Positions 1 to 8,112 of a stretch of DNA of 51,877 nt are shown in pieces. The position numbers and the translations under genes were made by a program. The DNA is taken from NCBI GenBank assembly GCA_016784545.1, contig JADHUM010000022.1, positions 1-51,877 of the forward strand, read 5' to 3'. Source of the stretch: Candidatus Neomarinimicrobiota bacterium. Its GTDB lineage: Bacteria; Fidelibacterota; UBA8477; JABMPR01. Below the pieces are notes generated by a model, which worked only from the letters and a program-made list of their open reading frames with translations, ran no database searches and had not been told where the DNA came from. Within the stretch, counting starts at the first letter, position 1. Each line of letters opens with the position of its first letter.

Positions 1-1370
1 GCCAGGAGATCAATCTGAAGAATTCCAGGGATGTTTGTCGTATCAACTAGCGCTCCCAGATAACCCACGTGAGAAGATCCATATAAAGCCAGATTGGTAG
101 CTCCCCAGCCCCCGCTGATGGCATCACCTGTGGCGTAAGGACTCGTCCCCATCCAATTCTCTCGCATGGATTCATGGGCGATATAGGAGTTTGGGTCAAA
201 TTCATAGGACCAGTCTTCGCTATCCTGATTTGCCGCAGGGAGGTAATTCGGGTAAAAGAGTCTTGATGCATTAGCTAGGTTCAGAATCCACTTTCCCATG
301 GCTCTGGCAAAACGGTCATCATACCGGACCAGAGGTGCCAAAGCAGAAGCATGTTGGAATCCATTCATAGCAAAGGCGTATCCGTCATAGCGGGCTTCGC
401 CGATTAATCCGTCACAATCATAGCCACCCCAGGTGCCCAGTGTGGCACCCCAATCACGTAAATAGGTGATATCAAAACACCAGTTAAGCATTTTTTCTAC
501 ATCATAACTCGTCCCTAATTCTGCATTCATGCGAGCGGCAATGACTGCACCATAAGGCATCTGAATCTCATAGGACGGATTGCTATTGCGTGTATTGAGG
601 AACTCCAGAGCCCATTCTGCCCCCATTCTCAAACTATCTGTTCCCAACTGAGAATAGGCCATATATAATAGCCAACCAATAGCGCCTGCAGCTTCAGGTT
701 CAACAACACCACCGTCCAGAGGTGTCATGGTAGACAATGACCAGGCTCGATGCTGAAAGTTGCCATAGCGCCAGGGGTAAATGCTCCCACCCATATGTCC
801 CACAGCTTCCAACCAGCGCTGAGCGACGGTCTCAAACTGCTGGTCTGAAACCCCATAATCCTCATACAAGGATTTGAGTTGATAGAAAAATATATTGGGC
901 ATGGTTTCATACCACCAGTCGCTGCCACTGGATGCAGTATACCCATTCAAATAAACATTTTCACTGGGACGATTATTAAACCATTCCTGGCTACCTAAGA
1001 CATAGTCAAAGCCGTTTTGATTGGATTTATCAATACCAACCAGACTGGCTCCCACCAGGGCGGGAATACAATTTATCCCCTCAGCATTGGTAGTGTGGGG
1101 CGTCCCCACCACTGTATGAAGACCAAAACTCTCGTTGTCTGGATAGTTGACAGTACTGGACTGGATCCAGGTAAGCGGTAGATATGTCCCTATGGCGTTC
1201 TGATCGAAGACCAGTGAATCATAGCCCTGTGCCACAGCTTTCCAATCTCGCATTTCGTAGGGCTGCGGAAAGTTGGGCATTAACTCGACCCGGGGAATAT
1301 TGATCTGCTGGCCAAAAACACCTACGGTTGACAAAATGATGATGAGAACATTTCTAACTTTGGATGGCAT
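1..1370 (-). CDS. Secreted alpha/alpha-toroid-like protein, 3' end cut by window edge
   Basis: An open frame runs without a stop from an ATG at 1370 to the window edge (456 codons seen), so the C-terminus is missing. I translated the whole stretch by hand. The start has GGAG in the 10 bases upstream. The N-terminus is a signal peptide (short basic n-region, hydrophobic LIIILSTVGVFG, then a likely cleavage before QQINIP). The mature part is rich in Trp, Tyr and Gly, with alternating helix-like stretches such as WRYGNFQHRAWSLS and LGTWGGYDCDGLIGEARYDG, which suggests an (alpha/alpha) toroid as in many polysaccharide-active enzymes. I do not recognise a specific family. It follows a GH130-like gene by 36 bases in the same direction, so it is probably the distal part of the carbohydrate operon. 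Confidence 0.75.
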   Translation of the reverse strand, partial: MPSKVRNVLIIILSTVGVFGQQINIPRVELMPNFPQPYEMRDWKAVAQGYDSLVFDQNAIGTYLPLTWIQSSTVNYPDNESFGLHTVVGTPHTTNAEGINCIPALVGASLVGIDKSNQNGFDYVLGSQEWFNNRPSENVYLNGYTASSGSDWWYETMPNIFFYQLKSLYEDYGVSDQQFETVAQRWLEAVGHMGGSIYPWRYGNFQHRAWSLSTMTPLDGGVVEPEAAGAIGWLLYMAYSQLGTDSLRMGAEWALEFLNTRNSNPSYEIQMPYGAVIAARMNAELGTSYDVEKMLNWCFDITYLRDWGATLGTWGGYDCDGLIGEARYDGYAFAMNGFQHASALAPLVRYDDRFARAMGKWILNLANASRLFYPNYLPAANQDSEDWSYEFDPNSYIAHESMRENWMGTSPYATGDAISGGWGATNLALYGSSHVGYLGALVDTTNIPGILQIDLL

Positions 1371-1406
1371 CTTCACTCCGTATGATTCTGATAGTAACAT
1401 ATCGAT

Positions 1407-2531
1407 TTAATTTAATGAAAATGTGGAGATAGGGATGTGTGTAATTCTACAGCATAGATCCAACTCACCAGAGGCCACAATGTAAATTTCATCAGCCTCA
1501 ACGACTCCAGTAGTAAATACTACATCCGGGAGGTAAATGGAATCTTGAAGATGTTTTGTCAAATCTGGATTTGCCTCCATGAGTGGCACAGAAAATTCTT
1601 CATGGATGATTTTTAAAGGGTCTTCAAGATCAAGGACCATCCAAATCGTTCTGTAGATACCAACCTGTCCCTCATCTGAGACTGCATGGAAAAGGATCAA
1701 CCAACCCTCAGGGGTGCGTATGGGTGTGGATCCCCCTCCCACCTTACGAGACAGTACTGAGTCCTTTCTTGGTTTCAGAAGCACTGGGGCAACTGGTCTC
1801 CAGTGGAGTGTATCGGGAGAAGTGGCAATATTGATCCCGGGACCTGACAAATTCTCTGGATGATGATCCATAAAATACAATTCGCCCTGGGGTCTGGTGA
1901 GAGCATGGAACAGCCCATTTATTTTCTCAGGGAAAAACACCATATCCTTGTTTTGATGATCCAGTATGAGACCCTGGTAGCTATAGTTCAATCCATCATT
2001 GGATGTGTATAGAACCGTAGAGTGGCGGCCTGAAGATACTGCACATGCCGTCATATAGTATTTTTCGTCGATCGTGGTGATACGGGCATCTTCCACCCCG
2101 TATTCCTGAGACTCGTTTTGGGGGAGGATCGTCTTATCATAGTGAATCTTCACAATATTTTTTCCGTCCTGATCCAACTCAACTGGTAACAACCAGGAGA
2201 GCGACGTCAGTGCATATACATCCTCTGTCCCTTTGAATTTGTATTTGCGCGGATCAGAAAAATCGATACGATCAGTATCATAAATATCATATGTGAATGA
2301 ATCTATAGCAGGATCATATCTCAATACCTGGAGTTCATGGCCGGAGCGAGGCTGGGTCAAGGCTTCAGCCACCCTCACCATCATCATGGTATTTCCACCT
2401 GGTAATCGACAGAATCCGGGATTGAAAGCTCCCAACACATATGTTTCCAGTCCAGTGGCTTTGCCAATGGGCAGCTGGTTGATATCAACATCCCCAGGTG
2501 AAAAGAGGATTTTATCAAAAGGAAATTCCAT
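1407..2531 (-). CDS. GH130-like glycoside phosphorylase/hydrolase
   Basis: About 374 residues with the five-bladed propeller signature of GH130: GAFNPG near residue 35, GVEDARI near 145-151 (Asp148 at the position of the catalytic acid, usually EDPRI), FFPEK, and PEGWLILFHAV towards the C-terminus. GH130 members phosphorolyse or hydrolyse beta-mannosides (beta-1,4 or beta-1,2), usually giving mannose-1-phosphate. EDARI instead of EDPRI and a longer N-terminal insert mark it as a diverged subfamily, so the substrate is unknown. No signal peptide is visible, which fits cytoplasmic processing. I chose the ATG at 2531, which lies 7 bases after the preceding stop and leads into a typical KILFSPGDVD opening. 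A GTG at 2594 is possible but would overlap the upstream gene by 56 bases. Confidence 0.85.
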   Translation of the reverse strand: MEFPFDKILFSPGDVDINQLPIGKATGLETYVLGAFNPGFCRLPGGNTMMMVRVAEALTQPRSGHELQVLRYDPAIDSFTYDIYDTDRIDFSDPRKYKFKGTEDVYALTSLSWLLPVELDQDGKNIVKIHYDKTILPQNESQEYGVEDARITTIDEKYYMTACAVSSGRHSTVLYTSNDGLNYSYQGLILDHQNKDMVFFPEKINGLFHALTRPQGELYFMDHHPENLSGPGINIATSPDTLHWRPVAPVLLKPRKDSVLSRKVGGGSTPIRTPEGWLILFHAVSDEGQVGIYRTIWMVLDLEDPLKIIHEEFSVPLMEANPDLTKHLQDSIYLPDVVFTTGVVEADEIYIVASGELDLCCRITHIPISTFSLN

Positions 2532-2538
2532 TGAGATA

Positions 2539-3957
2539 TTACCAACCCCCGCGGCTTTGTATTGCCAGGAGACATTCAATCGTTGACTCAGCACCTGAAT
2601 TGTGATTCACAGCATCCATGGAATTGATGCCATCAAAACATCTACCTGTTTCTGGATCATACATCTGAGTATTGACGATATTTTGTCCGGCAAACCAGGC
2701 AAATACTTTCTCAGCGCTTTTTGCATATTCTGGGGAAGCTGTGATTGCTGACAATACCTTCATGCCCCGATACGTTGAGCCAATGCCATAGGCAATTTGG
2801 GAAAAATTCTTGATTTGCCAGGTACCCGATGAGTCCAGGGTAATTTCAGCCGGGAAATCTTTCTCTATGAGTGTGGGGACAAAATGATCAGCCCATATTT
2901 TCACACTCTTTAGATAGCTTTCCTCCCCGAGAATCAGATAAGCTTGCAGGAGTGCCAAAGCCTGATTATTCCCCCAGCCGTGCCAGGTATTCTGCCAACA
3001 GTAATACATGCCCCGATATTCTTCATTCTCGCCCAGGTACTGCCACCCTAACAGGGCCTCACTCAAATACTGTATTTCTTTTTTGTAGTTGAAAGGACCC
3101 AGACCATGTACACCGGCCAGAGCAATTATTAATTCTGATGATTGGTCAGGCGCACCACTCAGATTCCAACCCGGTCGTTCTGAACCATCATCAGCGACAA
3201 TCATTTGTGGATAACTGGAAAATAGTGAATCAAGCTGCGGTTGAGATGCAGAAAATCTGTTTTCAATTCTTTCTGAAAATTGATTGTACTCAGATAGGGG
3301 TGCAAAGATTCGATACCCAGCACCTAAGCCTCTCAAGCCTCGTACAGCCCACCATTGAAAAGATGCGACACTTGTTCGATATTCCCGATTAATGGAACCA
3401 TCTTCAAAGATAAAATTGTACCATAAACCATCTTCCCGGCTCAGGTATAATAAATATTCAACCATACCTTCAGCCACTGGTAGGAGATCTTTACGCTGAT
3501 GCTGATTGATCTCAAACTCCAGGACCTCCAGAAAGCGACCCACATCGTCCACACAGGTAACTCCTTCTCCAGAAGCATCAATATGAGCGTAACTGGGAGC
3601 ATCTGCGTAGATCGCAATCCACTTTAGCATAACACTGTCTACTTCTGTACTATCAACCAGGTAAAGCCCATGATTAATGTTTACAGGTAATAATTTTGCT
3701 TCCTGTGGACTACAATTTACTAAGAAGCTAATACTGGCAAAGATTACCATACAAGCAAATGATATTTGTGATATTGATTTCCATAGATTGCTTGTATTGT
3801 GTCCCTTCGAGAGCACTTCGACGAGCTCAGTGTGACGCCTCAGGGAGACAGGCCAATTAAATAGTGTCTTGCTGCCTGCCAGGTCGTAGCCGCGAGGCGT
3901 AGACTGGAGCCTGTCGAAGTATGACACGTTCCTTATTATACTGCTAATCTCAGCCAC
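2539..3957 (-). CDS. Alpha/alpha-toroid lipoprotein with an in-frame repeat insertion at its N-terminus
   Basis: 472 residues. The start is a GTG at 3957, backed by a strong SD (AGGAGGG at 3965-3971, 7-base spacer). Residues 11-53 are encoded by a palindromic element of exactly 43 codons. After it comes a lipoprotein-type segment (hydrophobic FACMVIFASISFLVNC, lipobox Cys near residue 85). The body has toroid-like repeats with GEGVTCVDDVGRFLEVL, DGLWYNFIFEDGSIN and CWQNTWHGWGNNQALALL. The CVDDVGR segment resembles the CTDDNAR motif of alpha/alpha-barrel domains that travel with GH130 genes. A catalytic role on oligosaccharides is inferred only. It lies between two GH130-type genes in one transcription unit. 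Whether the 60-residue extension before the signal sequence is tolerated is unclear; the next in-frame ATG (3750) has no SD. Confidence 0.75.
   Translation of the reverse strand: MAEISSIIRNVSYFDRLQSTPRGYDLAGSKTLFNWPVSLRRHTELVEVLSKGHNTSNLWKSISQISFACMVIFASISFLVNCSPQEAKLLPVNINHGLYLVDSTEVDSVMLKWIAIYADAPSYAHIDASGEGVTCVDDVGRFLEVLEFEINQHQRKDLLPVAEGMVEYLLYLSREDGLWYNFIFEDGSINREYRTSVASFQWWAVRGLRGLGAGYRIFAPLSEYNQFSERIENRFSASQPQLDSLFSSYPQMIVADDGSERPGWNLSGAPDQSSELIIALAGVHGLGPFNYKKEIQYLSEALLGWQYLGENEEYRGMYYCWQNTWHGWGNNQALALLQAYLILGEESYLKSVKIWADHFVPTLIEKDFPAEITLDSSGTWQIKNFSQIAYGIGSTYRGMKVLSAITASPEYAKSAEKVFAWFAGQNIVNTQMYDPETGRCFDGINSMDAVNHNSGAESTIECLLAIQSRGGW
3799..3927 (-). repeat. 129-bp palindromic interspersed element inside a coding region
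   Basis: The ends are inverted: on the minus strand it opens GTGTCATACTTCGACAGGCTC and closes with the inverse of GTGTCCCTTCGAGAG plus an inner CTTCGACGAGCTC. An inner core at 3872-3907 (CTGCCTGCCAGG to GTAGACTGG) matches a second copy near the tRNA at 48826-48865. The length of 129 bp is an exact multiple of three and the element carries no stop in the frame of the host gene. Its translation (YFDRL...HTELVEV) is a pattern familiar from mini-repeats annotated inside proteins of FCB and other environmental genomes. No target duplication is obvious. Confidence 0.7.
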
Positions 3958-3989
3958 CTATATACCCTCCTAAAGATTTTGCTGTTCAA

Positions 3990-4898
3990 TCATACCAACC
4001 AAAATTCCTTTTCAAAAACCACATCACTTTTTTTTATATATGCCGCTCCAATCAGGCTATCTGCACCAGCATAAATGATATCATATCTGTCTTCCATCTC
4101 CATGGTTGCGCAACTGAAGATGACATTGGGAACGGGACCCTGTCTCTCCCACTCCTCTTCAGATTCAATCAGTGGTTGATTAAAACGAGCCAACACTTTC
4201 CTTGGATTATCACGGTCCAATAGCACAGCACCCAGTCGGTATTGAAATATTTCATCCACAGCGTGATATATGAGTAACCAGCCCTGGGGATGCAATACCG
4301 GTGGTCCGGCGATACCAATTTTTCTGGATTCCCAGGTCCCAGGAATCGGCGCCATGATGGATGTATGATTTGTAAATGTTTTAAAGTCTTCAGTTTCTGC
4401 TATCCAGATGTCAACCCCACGTCTATGGAGGAGGAGATATTTGTCACCAAATTTTTCAGGGAAGAAAGCTGAGTTCTTATTCTCTTCGTCTAACAATACA
4501 CCCTGGCGATCCCAGGTTTTAAAGTCATCACTTATGGCCAAACAAATTCGATAATCTCCAAGGAAACGACCGCCAAAACCCGTGTAGGTCATATAAAAGC
4601 GACCATCCAGCTTGACAATCCGTGGATCCTCGGGACCTCTCAATTCCTGGGGTACATCGTTTTTCAATACTGGGTCAGGAAGTCTTTGCCAATCGACAAT
4701 ATTCTCGCTCCAGGCGTAACCGAGATTATTTATATACTCTCCAAATTTTTCATGACCGCCAATATCAGTTCCACGATATATCATGTGATATTTTCCATTA
4801 TCATAAACGGCTCCTGCATTGAAGACAGCAGCTCTTTCCCATTTATGTTCAGGAACAGTCTTGAGTACAGGATCCCGTGAATACCTTGTTAATTTCAT
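3990..4898 (-). CDS. GH130 beta-mannoside phosphorylase/mannosidase
   Basis: 302 residues, the normal length for compact GH130 proteins. Motifs in order: FNAGAVYDNGKYHMIYRG (26-43), GPEDPRIVKLDGRFYMTYTGFG (88-109, Asp91 being the family's catalytic acid), FFPEKF (145-150), and GIAGPPVLHPQGWLLIYHAVD (195-215). The layout resembles the GH130_2-type enzymes that phosphorolyse beta-1,4-mannooligosaccharides or related mannosides. The exact linkage cannot be read from the sequence. There is no signal peptide, so it should act in the cytoplasm on sugar delivered by the upstream permeases. The ATG at 4898 has only a distant AAGGA (about 14 bases). The heptanucleotide array separates it from the permease gene. 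Confidence 0.9.
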   Translation of the reverse strand: MKLTRYSRDPVLKTVPEHKWERAAVFNAGAVYDNGKYHMIYRGTDIGGHEKFGEYINNLGYAWSENIVDWQRLPDPVLKNDVPQELRGPEDPRIVKLDGRFYMTYTGFGGRFLGDYRICLAISDDFKTWDRQGVLLDEENKNSAFFPEKFGDKYLLLHRRGVDIWIAETEDFKTFTNHTSIMAPIPGTWESRKIGIAGPPVLHPQGWLLIYHAVDEIFQYRLGAVLLDRDNPRKVLARFNQPLIESEEEWERQGPVPNVIFSCATMEMEDRYDIIYAGADSLIGAAYIKKSDVVFEKEFWLV

Positions 4899-4957
4899 TG
4901 AGTATATTTTTTCCTTATTACAAAATAATCGTCTATTGAATTATCAATTCTCTACTA

Positions 4958-5055
4958 CTTCCTACTTCCCACTTCCCACTTCCAACTTTTAACTTTTAAC
5001 TTTTAACTTTTAACTTTTAACTTCTAACTTCTAACTTCTAACTTCTAACTTCTAA
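4958..5055 (-). repeat. Heptanucleotide tandem array, 14 units
   Basis: Fourteen consecutive 7-base units, read on the plus strand: CTTCCTA, CTTCCCA twice, CTTCCAA, CTTTTAA five times, CTTCTAA five times. The array begins directly at the TAG stop of the permease gene at 5056, and on the minus strand the stop is followed at once by TTAGAAG units. Seven is not a multiple of three and no frame crosses it, so it is non-coding spacer between the permease and GH130 genes. The two blocks of five identical units show recent slippage-type expansion. Confidence 0.95.
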
Positions 5056-5874
5056 CTAATTCTTCAATCCCGATGTCGCCATACTTTCTATGAAATATTT
5101 CTGGAAGAATGAATAAATAATGATGATGGGCGCTGCCAAAAGCGTTGTGGCGGCTAACTGGACACCCATTTGGTTGGAAGCTTGCCCGCCAATAGCAAAT
5201 AAAGTTACCAGTTGAGGCATGGTCATGATTGTTTCAAGCCTGATAACCAATAACGGCCAGAGGACATCATTCCAGGATCCCATAAATGACAGAATCCCAA
5301 CAGTGATGAGCACGGGTTTGGACAAGGGCCAGATAATGCGAAAGAGTATTTGAAACTCATTACAACCATCAATTCGAGCCGCATCAATCAAATCCTGAGG
5401 TATATCGCGGAAAAACTGCCTGAACAGCAAGATTCCGAATGAATTAATCATCCCTGGAACGATGAGGCTTAAATAGGTGTCAACCCATCCAAATTTTACC
5501 ATGAGGATATACATGGGGATCAAGGTTATCTGAAAAGGGATCACCATGGTAAACAAAATGACTGCAAATATCAATTCATTGCCTAAAAACTTGAGTCTGG
5601 CCAAGGCATAGCCTACAATAGAACCAAAAAACAGGACACAAGTCGTGACACACAGGGAGACGAACATGCTGTTCATCAGTGCCCGTGCAATTGGAATTTT
5701 TGTGAGAACCGTTCTATAATTGTCCAGACTCATGTTAGGTGACCAGAGACCGATACCTGTCAGTTCCATCTCAGGTTTGAAGGTGGAGAAAAGCATCCAG
5801 ATAAATGGATATGCGAAAATGATCCCCCCAACGGTAAGGGCCAAATAAACAGGTAAGTTTTTCATGCCGCGCAT
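5056..5874 (-). CDS. Carbohydrate ABC transporter permease (MalG type)
   Basis: 272 residues with six predicted membrane segments, starting LPVYLALTVGGIIFAYPFIWMLFSTFK, the usual MalG-like opening. The coupling EAA loop is visible as DAARIDGCNEFQILFRIIWPL (about residues 180-200), which docks on the ATPase subunit. Family knowledge places it in the CUT1 sugar/oligosaccharide importers. The ATG at 5874 directly follows the TAA of the partner permease, so the two are translationally coupled. No ATP-binding subunit is encoded nearby, so a shared MsiK/UgpC-type ATPase from elsewhere is likely. Confidence 0.93.
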   Translation of the reverse strand: MRGMKNLPVYLALTVGGIIFAYPFIWMLFSTFKPEMELTGIGLWSPNMSLDNYRTVLTKIPIARALMNSMFVSLCVTTCVLFFGSIVGYALARLKFLGNELIFAVILFTMVIPFQITLIPMYILMVKFGWVDTYLSLIVPGMINSFGILLFRQFFRDIPQDLIDAARIDGCNEFQILFRIIWPLSKPVLITVGILSFMGSWNDVLWPLLVIRLETIMTMPQLVTLFAIGGQASNQMGVQLAATTLLAAPIIIIYSFFQKYFIESMATSGLKN

Positions 5875-6750
5875 TTAATCCTGCTCCACAAATTTTTTCT
5901 GAATGAGAATGACCATAAGCACTATGCCCGCAAAGAATATCCCCAGCGTTGCCGAATAGCCCATATGCCCAAAATAGAAGGCTTGATTATAAATGTATAA
6001 CATGGCTGAAAGCGTACTATTCATCGGTCCCCCACCGGTCATGACAAAAGGTTCAATGAAAAGGGAGAATCCGCCAATTGTTGAAAGTGTCATCACCAGC
6101 ACCACGGTATTATTCAAAGAAGGAATGGTGATATAAAAAAATTGTTGAAGGGGGCCTGCACCATCGATATCTGCAGCTTCGTATAAAAATCTGGGGATGT
6201 TTTGCAAACCCACCAGAAACAGAATGACATAAAGCCCTACATTCTTCCAGGTAGCCATAATTGCGATAGATGGCATGGCCCAATTGGGATCATTTATCCA
6301 GGGAATTTTATCCAGCCCAATTTTTAGGAGCAGCATGTTCAGTAGACCGGTTTCAAATCCATAGAGTTGACGCCATAGAATGGTGATGACCACACCAGAC
6401 ACGATGACTGGCATGAAATACAGGGATCTGAAAAAGCCCCGAAAGCGAATTTTCTGATTCAAGGCAATTGCCAGTAGTAAGGCCACGACGATCTGCAAGG
6501 GTATATGTATGACCAGGAAGGTGAGGGTATTCCAAATTGCCTTGAAGAACTGAGCATCATTGGCCAACCGAGCGAAATTCCTCAACCCAACCCATTCCAT
6601 AGGTGTGATAATATTCCATTTGTGAAACATGAGCAGAAAGGAAAATCCTATCGGGAAAGCGATAAATACAGAGAAGTACAAGACATAGGGCAAAGACATC
6701 ACATGACCCGTGAAGCTCTCCCCTTTCATTCTGTTTAGGAGTTTCTTCAT
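5875..6750 (-). CDS. Carbohydrate ABC transporter permease (MalF/UgpA type)
   Basis: 291 residues, six membrane segments, opening with LPYVLYFSVFIAFPIGFSFLLMFHKW as in MalF/UgpA-like permeases. The EAA loop reads YEAADIDGAGPLQQFFYITIPSL (about residues 188-210). It overlaps the binding-protein gene by 4 bases (ATGA) and abuts the second permease, so the three form a translationally coupled importer cassette of the CUT1 class. The substrate is probably an oligosaccharide released by the extracellular glycosidases of the locus; that is inferred from neighbours only. Confidence 0.93.
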   Translation of the reverse strand: MKKLLNRMKGESFTGHVMSLPYVLYFSVFIAFPIGFSFLLMFHKWNIITPMEWVGLRNFARLANDAQFFKAIWNTLTFLVIHIPLQIVVALLLAIALNQKIRFRGFFRSLYFMPVIVSGVVITILWRQLYGFETGLLNMLLLKIGLDKIPWINDPNWAMPSIAIMATWKNVGLYVILFLVGLQNIPRFLYEAADIDGAGPLQQFFYITIPSLNNTVVLVMTLSTIGGFSLFIEPFVMTGGGPMNSTLSAMLYIYNQAFYFGHMGYSATLGIFFAGIVLMVILIQKKFVEQD

Positions 6751-8108
6751 TTTGCTCGATTCCAGTCGATGATTACCTGAGATCGTTCTGCTGCGAGGTG
6801 GATGGACTCCTCAGGTGTTCGGGCATCAAAAACAGCACAGGCTTCAAATTCCTGTGAGATCGCATCAAAGATTTCTTTTAGTTCAGACGCGCCATCAACT
6901 CCCCTGGTGAATACAGCCTGATCGGCGAATTTGATCATTCCGGGATTCATAGAGAAATAGTCTGCATAGCGGGGATCACTGGTGAGGTTTTTCCGGATGG
7001 GAATTTGACTGGTTAGCACCAACAACAGGCTGTCTGCCTTTTCTGAGATGAGGAACTTGGCAAATTCCCAGGATTCTGCAGGATAGTCGGTGGTGCTGAA
7101 AATGGAGATGTTTTTATGATCCCCATAGGTATAGACCGGTCCCACATAGTCATCAGGGATCGGTATGGGGAAAAAATCGTATTCGAATCCTTTATGCTTA
7201 AATTTTTCCACATGAGGTATGGAATAGGGTCCCGTGATTGAGGTTGCTATTTGTTCGCCAATAAACTTATCCCCCAGCATGTCTGTAATGGGGAAATAGC
7301 CTCTTTTGTAAATCTTCCGAAAGAGATCAAACACTTCTACCGATGCTGCATTCTCGAATATCAAACTATCACCATCAAAGAGAGATAGTCCTCCTGAGGC
7401 AGCTACATAAAAGGCATAGTAATCAAAGAAACGCTGCCACCAGATCGGCTTGATATTGCGGTAGCCCATCCACTGATCCATTTGACCATCGCCATCCTTA
7501 TCCAAAGTCAGCTTTTCTCCTGCTTCGAGCAATTCGGAGTAAGTTCGTGGCAAGGTGTCAATACCTGCATCCCGGAACATGGTTTTATTGTACATGATCA
7601 TGATGGGATTGGTTTTCCAAGGCAACTGGTAATAATGATCATCACTGGCTGCAAAGGTTTTCATGAGTTCTCCAGGTACACGTGCCAGGTTGAACTCAAA
7701 AAAATCATCGAATTGATCGAGACGAACCAGACCGCCGGCATTGATAAACTCATCCATGGCACCAGGCCACATGTTGGAACATAGATCTGGTGTGGTTCCG
7801 CCTGCAATGGCTGCCAGGAGTACCTCTTCTGAGGATTGGCTGGCAGGAATGGGTTGGAGATGCACTTTGACTGTATGGTTCTCAGCATTCCAGTCATCAA
7901 CCAGGATCCTGGCCAATTCCATCTCATGGGGATTGGATGAGCACCAATAGGTCAAGGTGGTAGTGCCATCTGGATTCACCTTTTTTACGCTATCATCTTT
8001 TGAGCAGTTGAGCAGAAAAAGCACAAACATCATTGGGATCAATAATCTGGGATAGAATATCGATGTTATACAATTTATTGATGCGAAACGATGGGATGAA
8101 TATTTCAT
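6747..8108 (-). CDS. Sugar ABC transporter substrate-binding lipoprotein
   Basis: 453 residues, typical length for cluster-B (family 1) solute-binding proteins. The N-terminus has basic residues, a hydrophobic LLIPMMFVLFLLNC and a lipobox Cys at residue 35. The mature part opens TTLTYWCSSNPHEMELARILVDDWN and has AIAGGTTPDLCSNMWPGAMDEFINAGG, the characteristic SBP_bac_1 fold opening and hinge segments. It should capture sugar in the periplasm for the two permeases that follow. The ATG at 8108 lies only 4 bases after the stop of the PorV-like gene and has no clear SD, so translation by coupling is likely. Confidence 0.92.
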   Translation of the reverse strand: MKYSSHRFASINCITSIFYPRLLIPMMFVLFLLNCSKDDSVKKVNPDGTTTLTYWCSSNPHEMELARILVDDWNAENHTVKVHLQPIPASQSSEEVLLAAIAGGTTPDLCSNMWPGAMDEFINAGGLVRLDQFDDFFEFNLARVPGELMKTFAASDDHYYQLPWKTNPIMIMYNKTMFRDAGIDTLPRTYSELLEAGEKLTLDKDGDGQMDQWMGYRNIKPIWWQRFFDYYAFYVAASGGLSLFDGDSLIFENAASVEVFDLFRKIYKRGYFPITDMLGDKFIGEQIATSITGPYSIPHVEKFKHKGFEYDFFPIPIPDDYVGPVYTYGDHKNISIFSTTDYPAESWEFAKFLISEKADSLLLVLTSQIPIRKNLTSDPRYADYFSMNPGMIKFADQAVFTRGVDGASELKEIFDAISQEFEACAVFDARTPEESIHLAAERSQVIIDWNRAK

Positions 8109-8112
8109 TGAA

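Noticed and set aside
4958-5055. CRISPR array
   Set aside because: Seven-base contiguous units without spacers; a simple tandem repeat. No cas-like genes are present.
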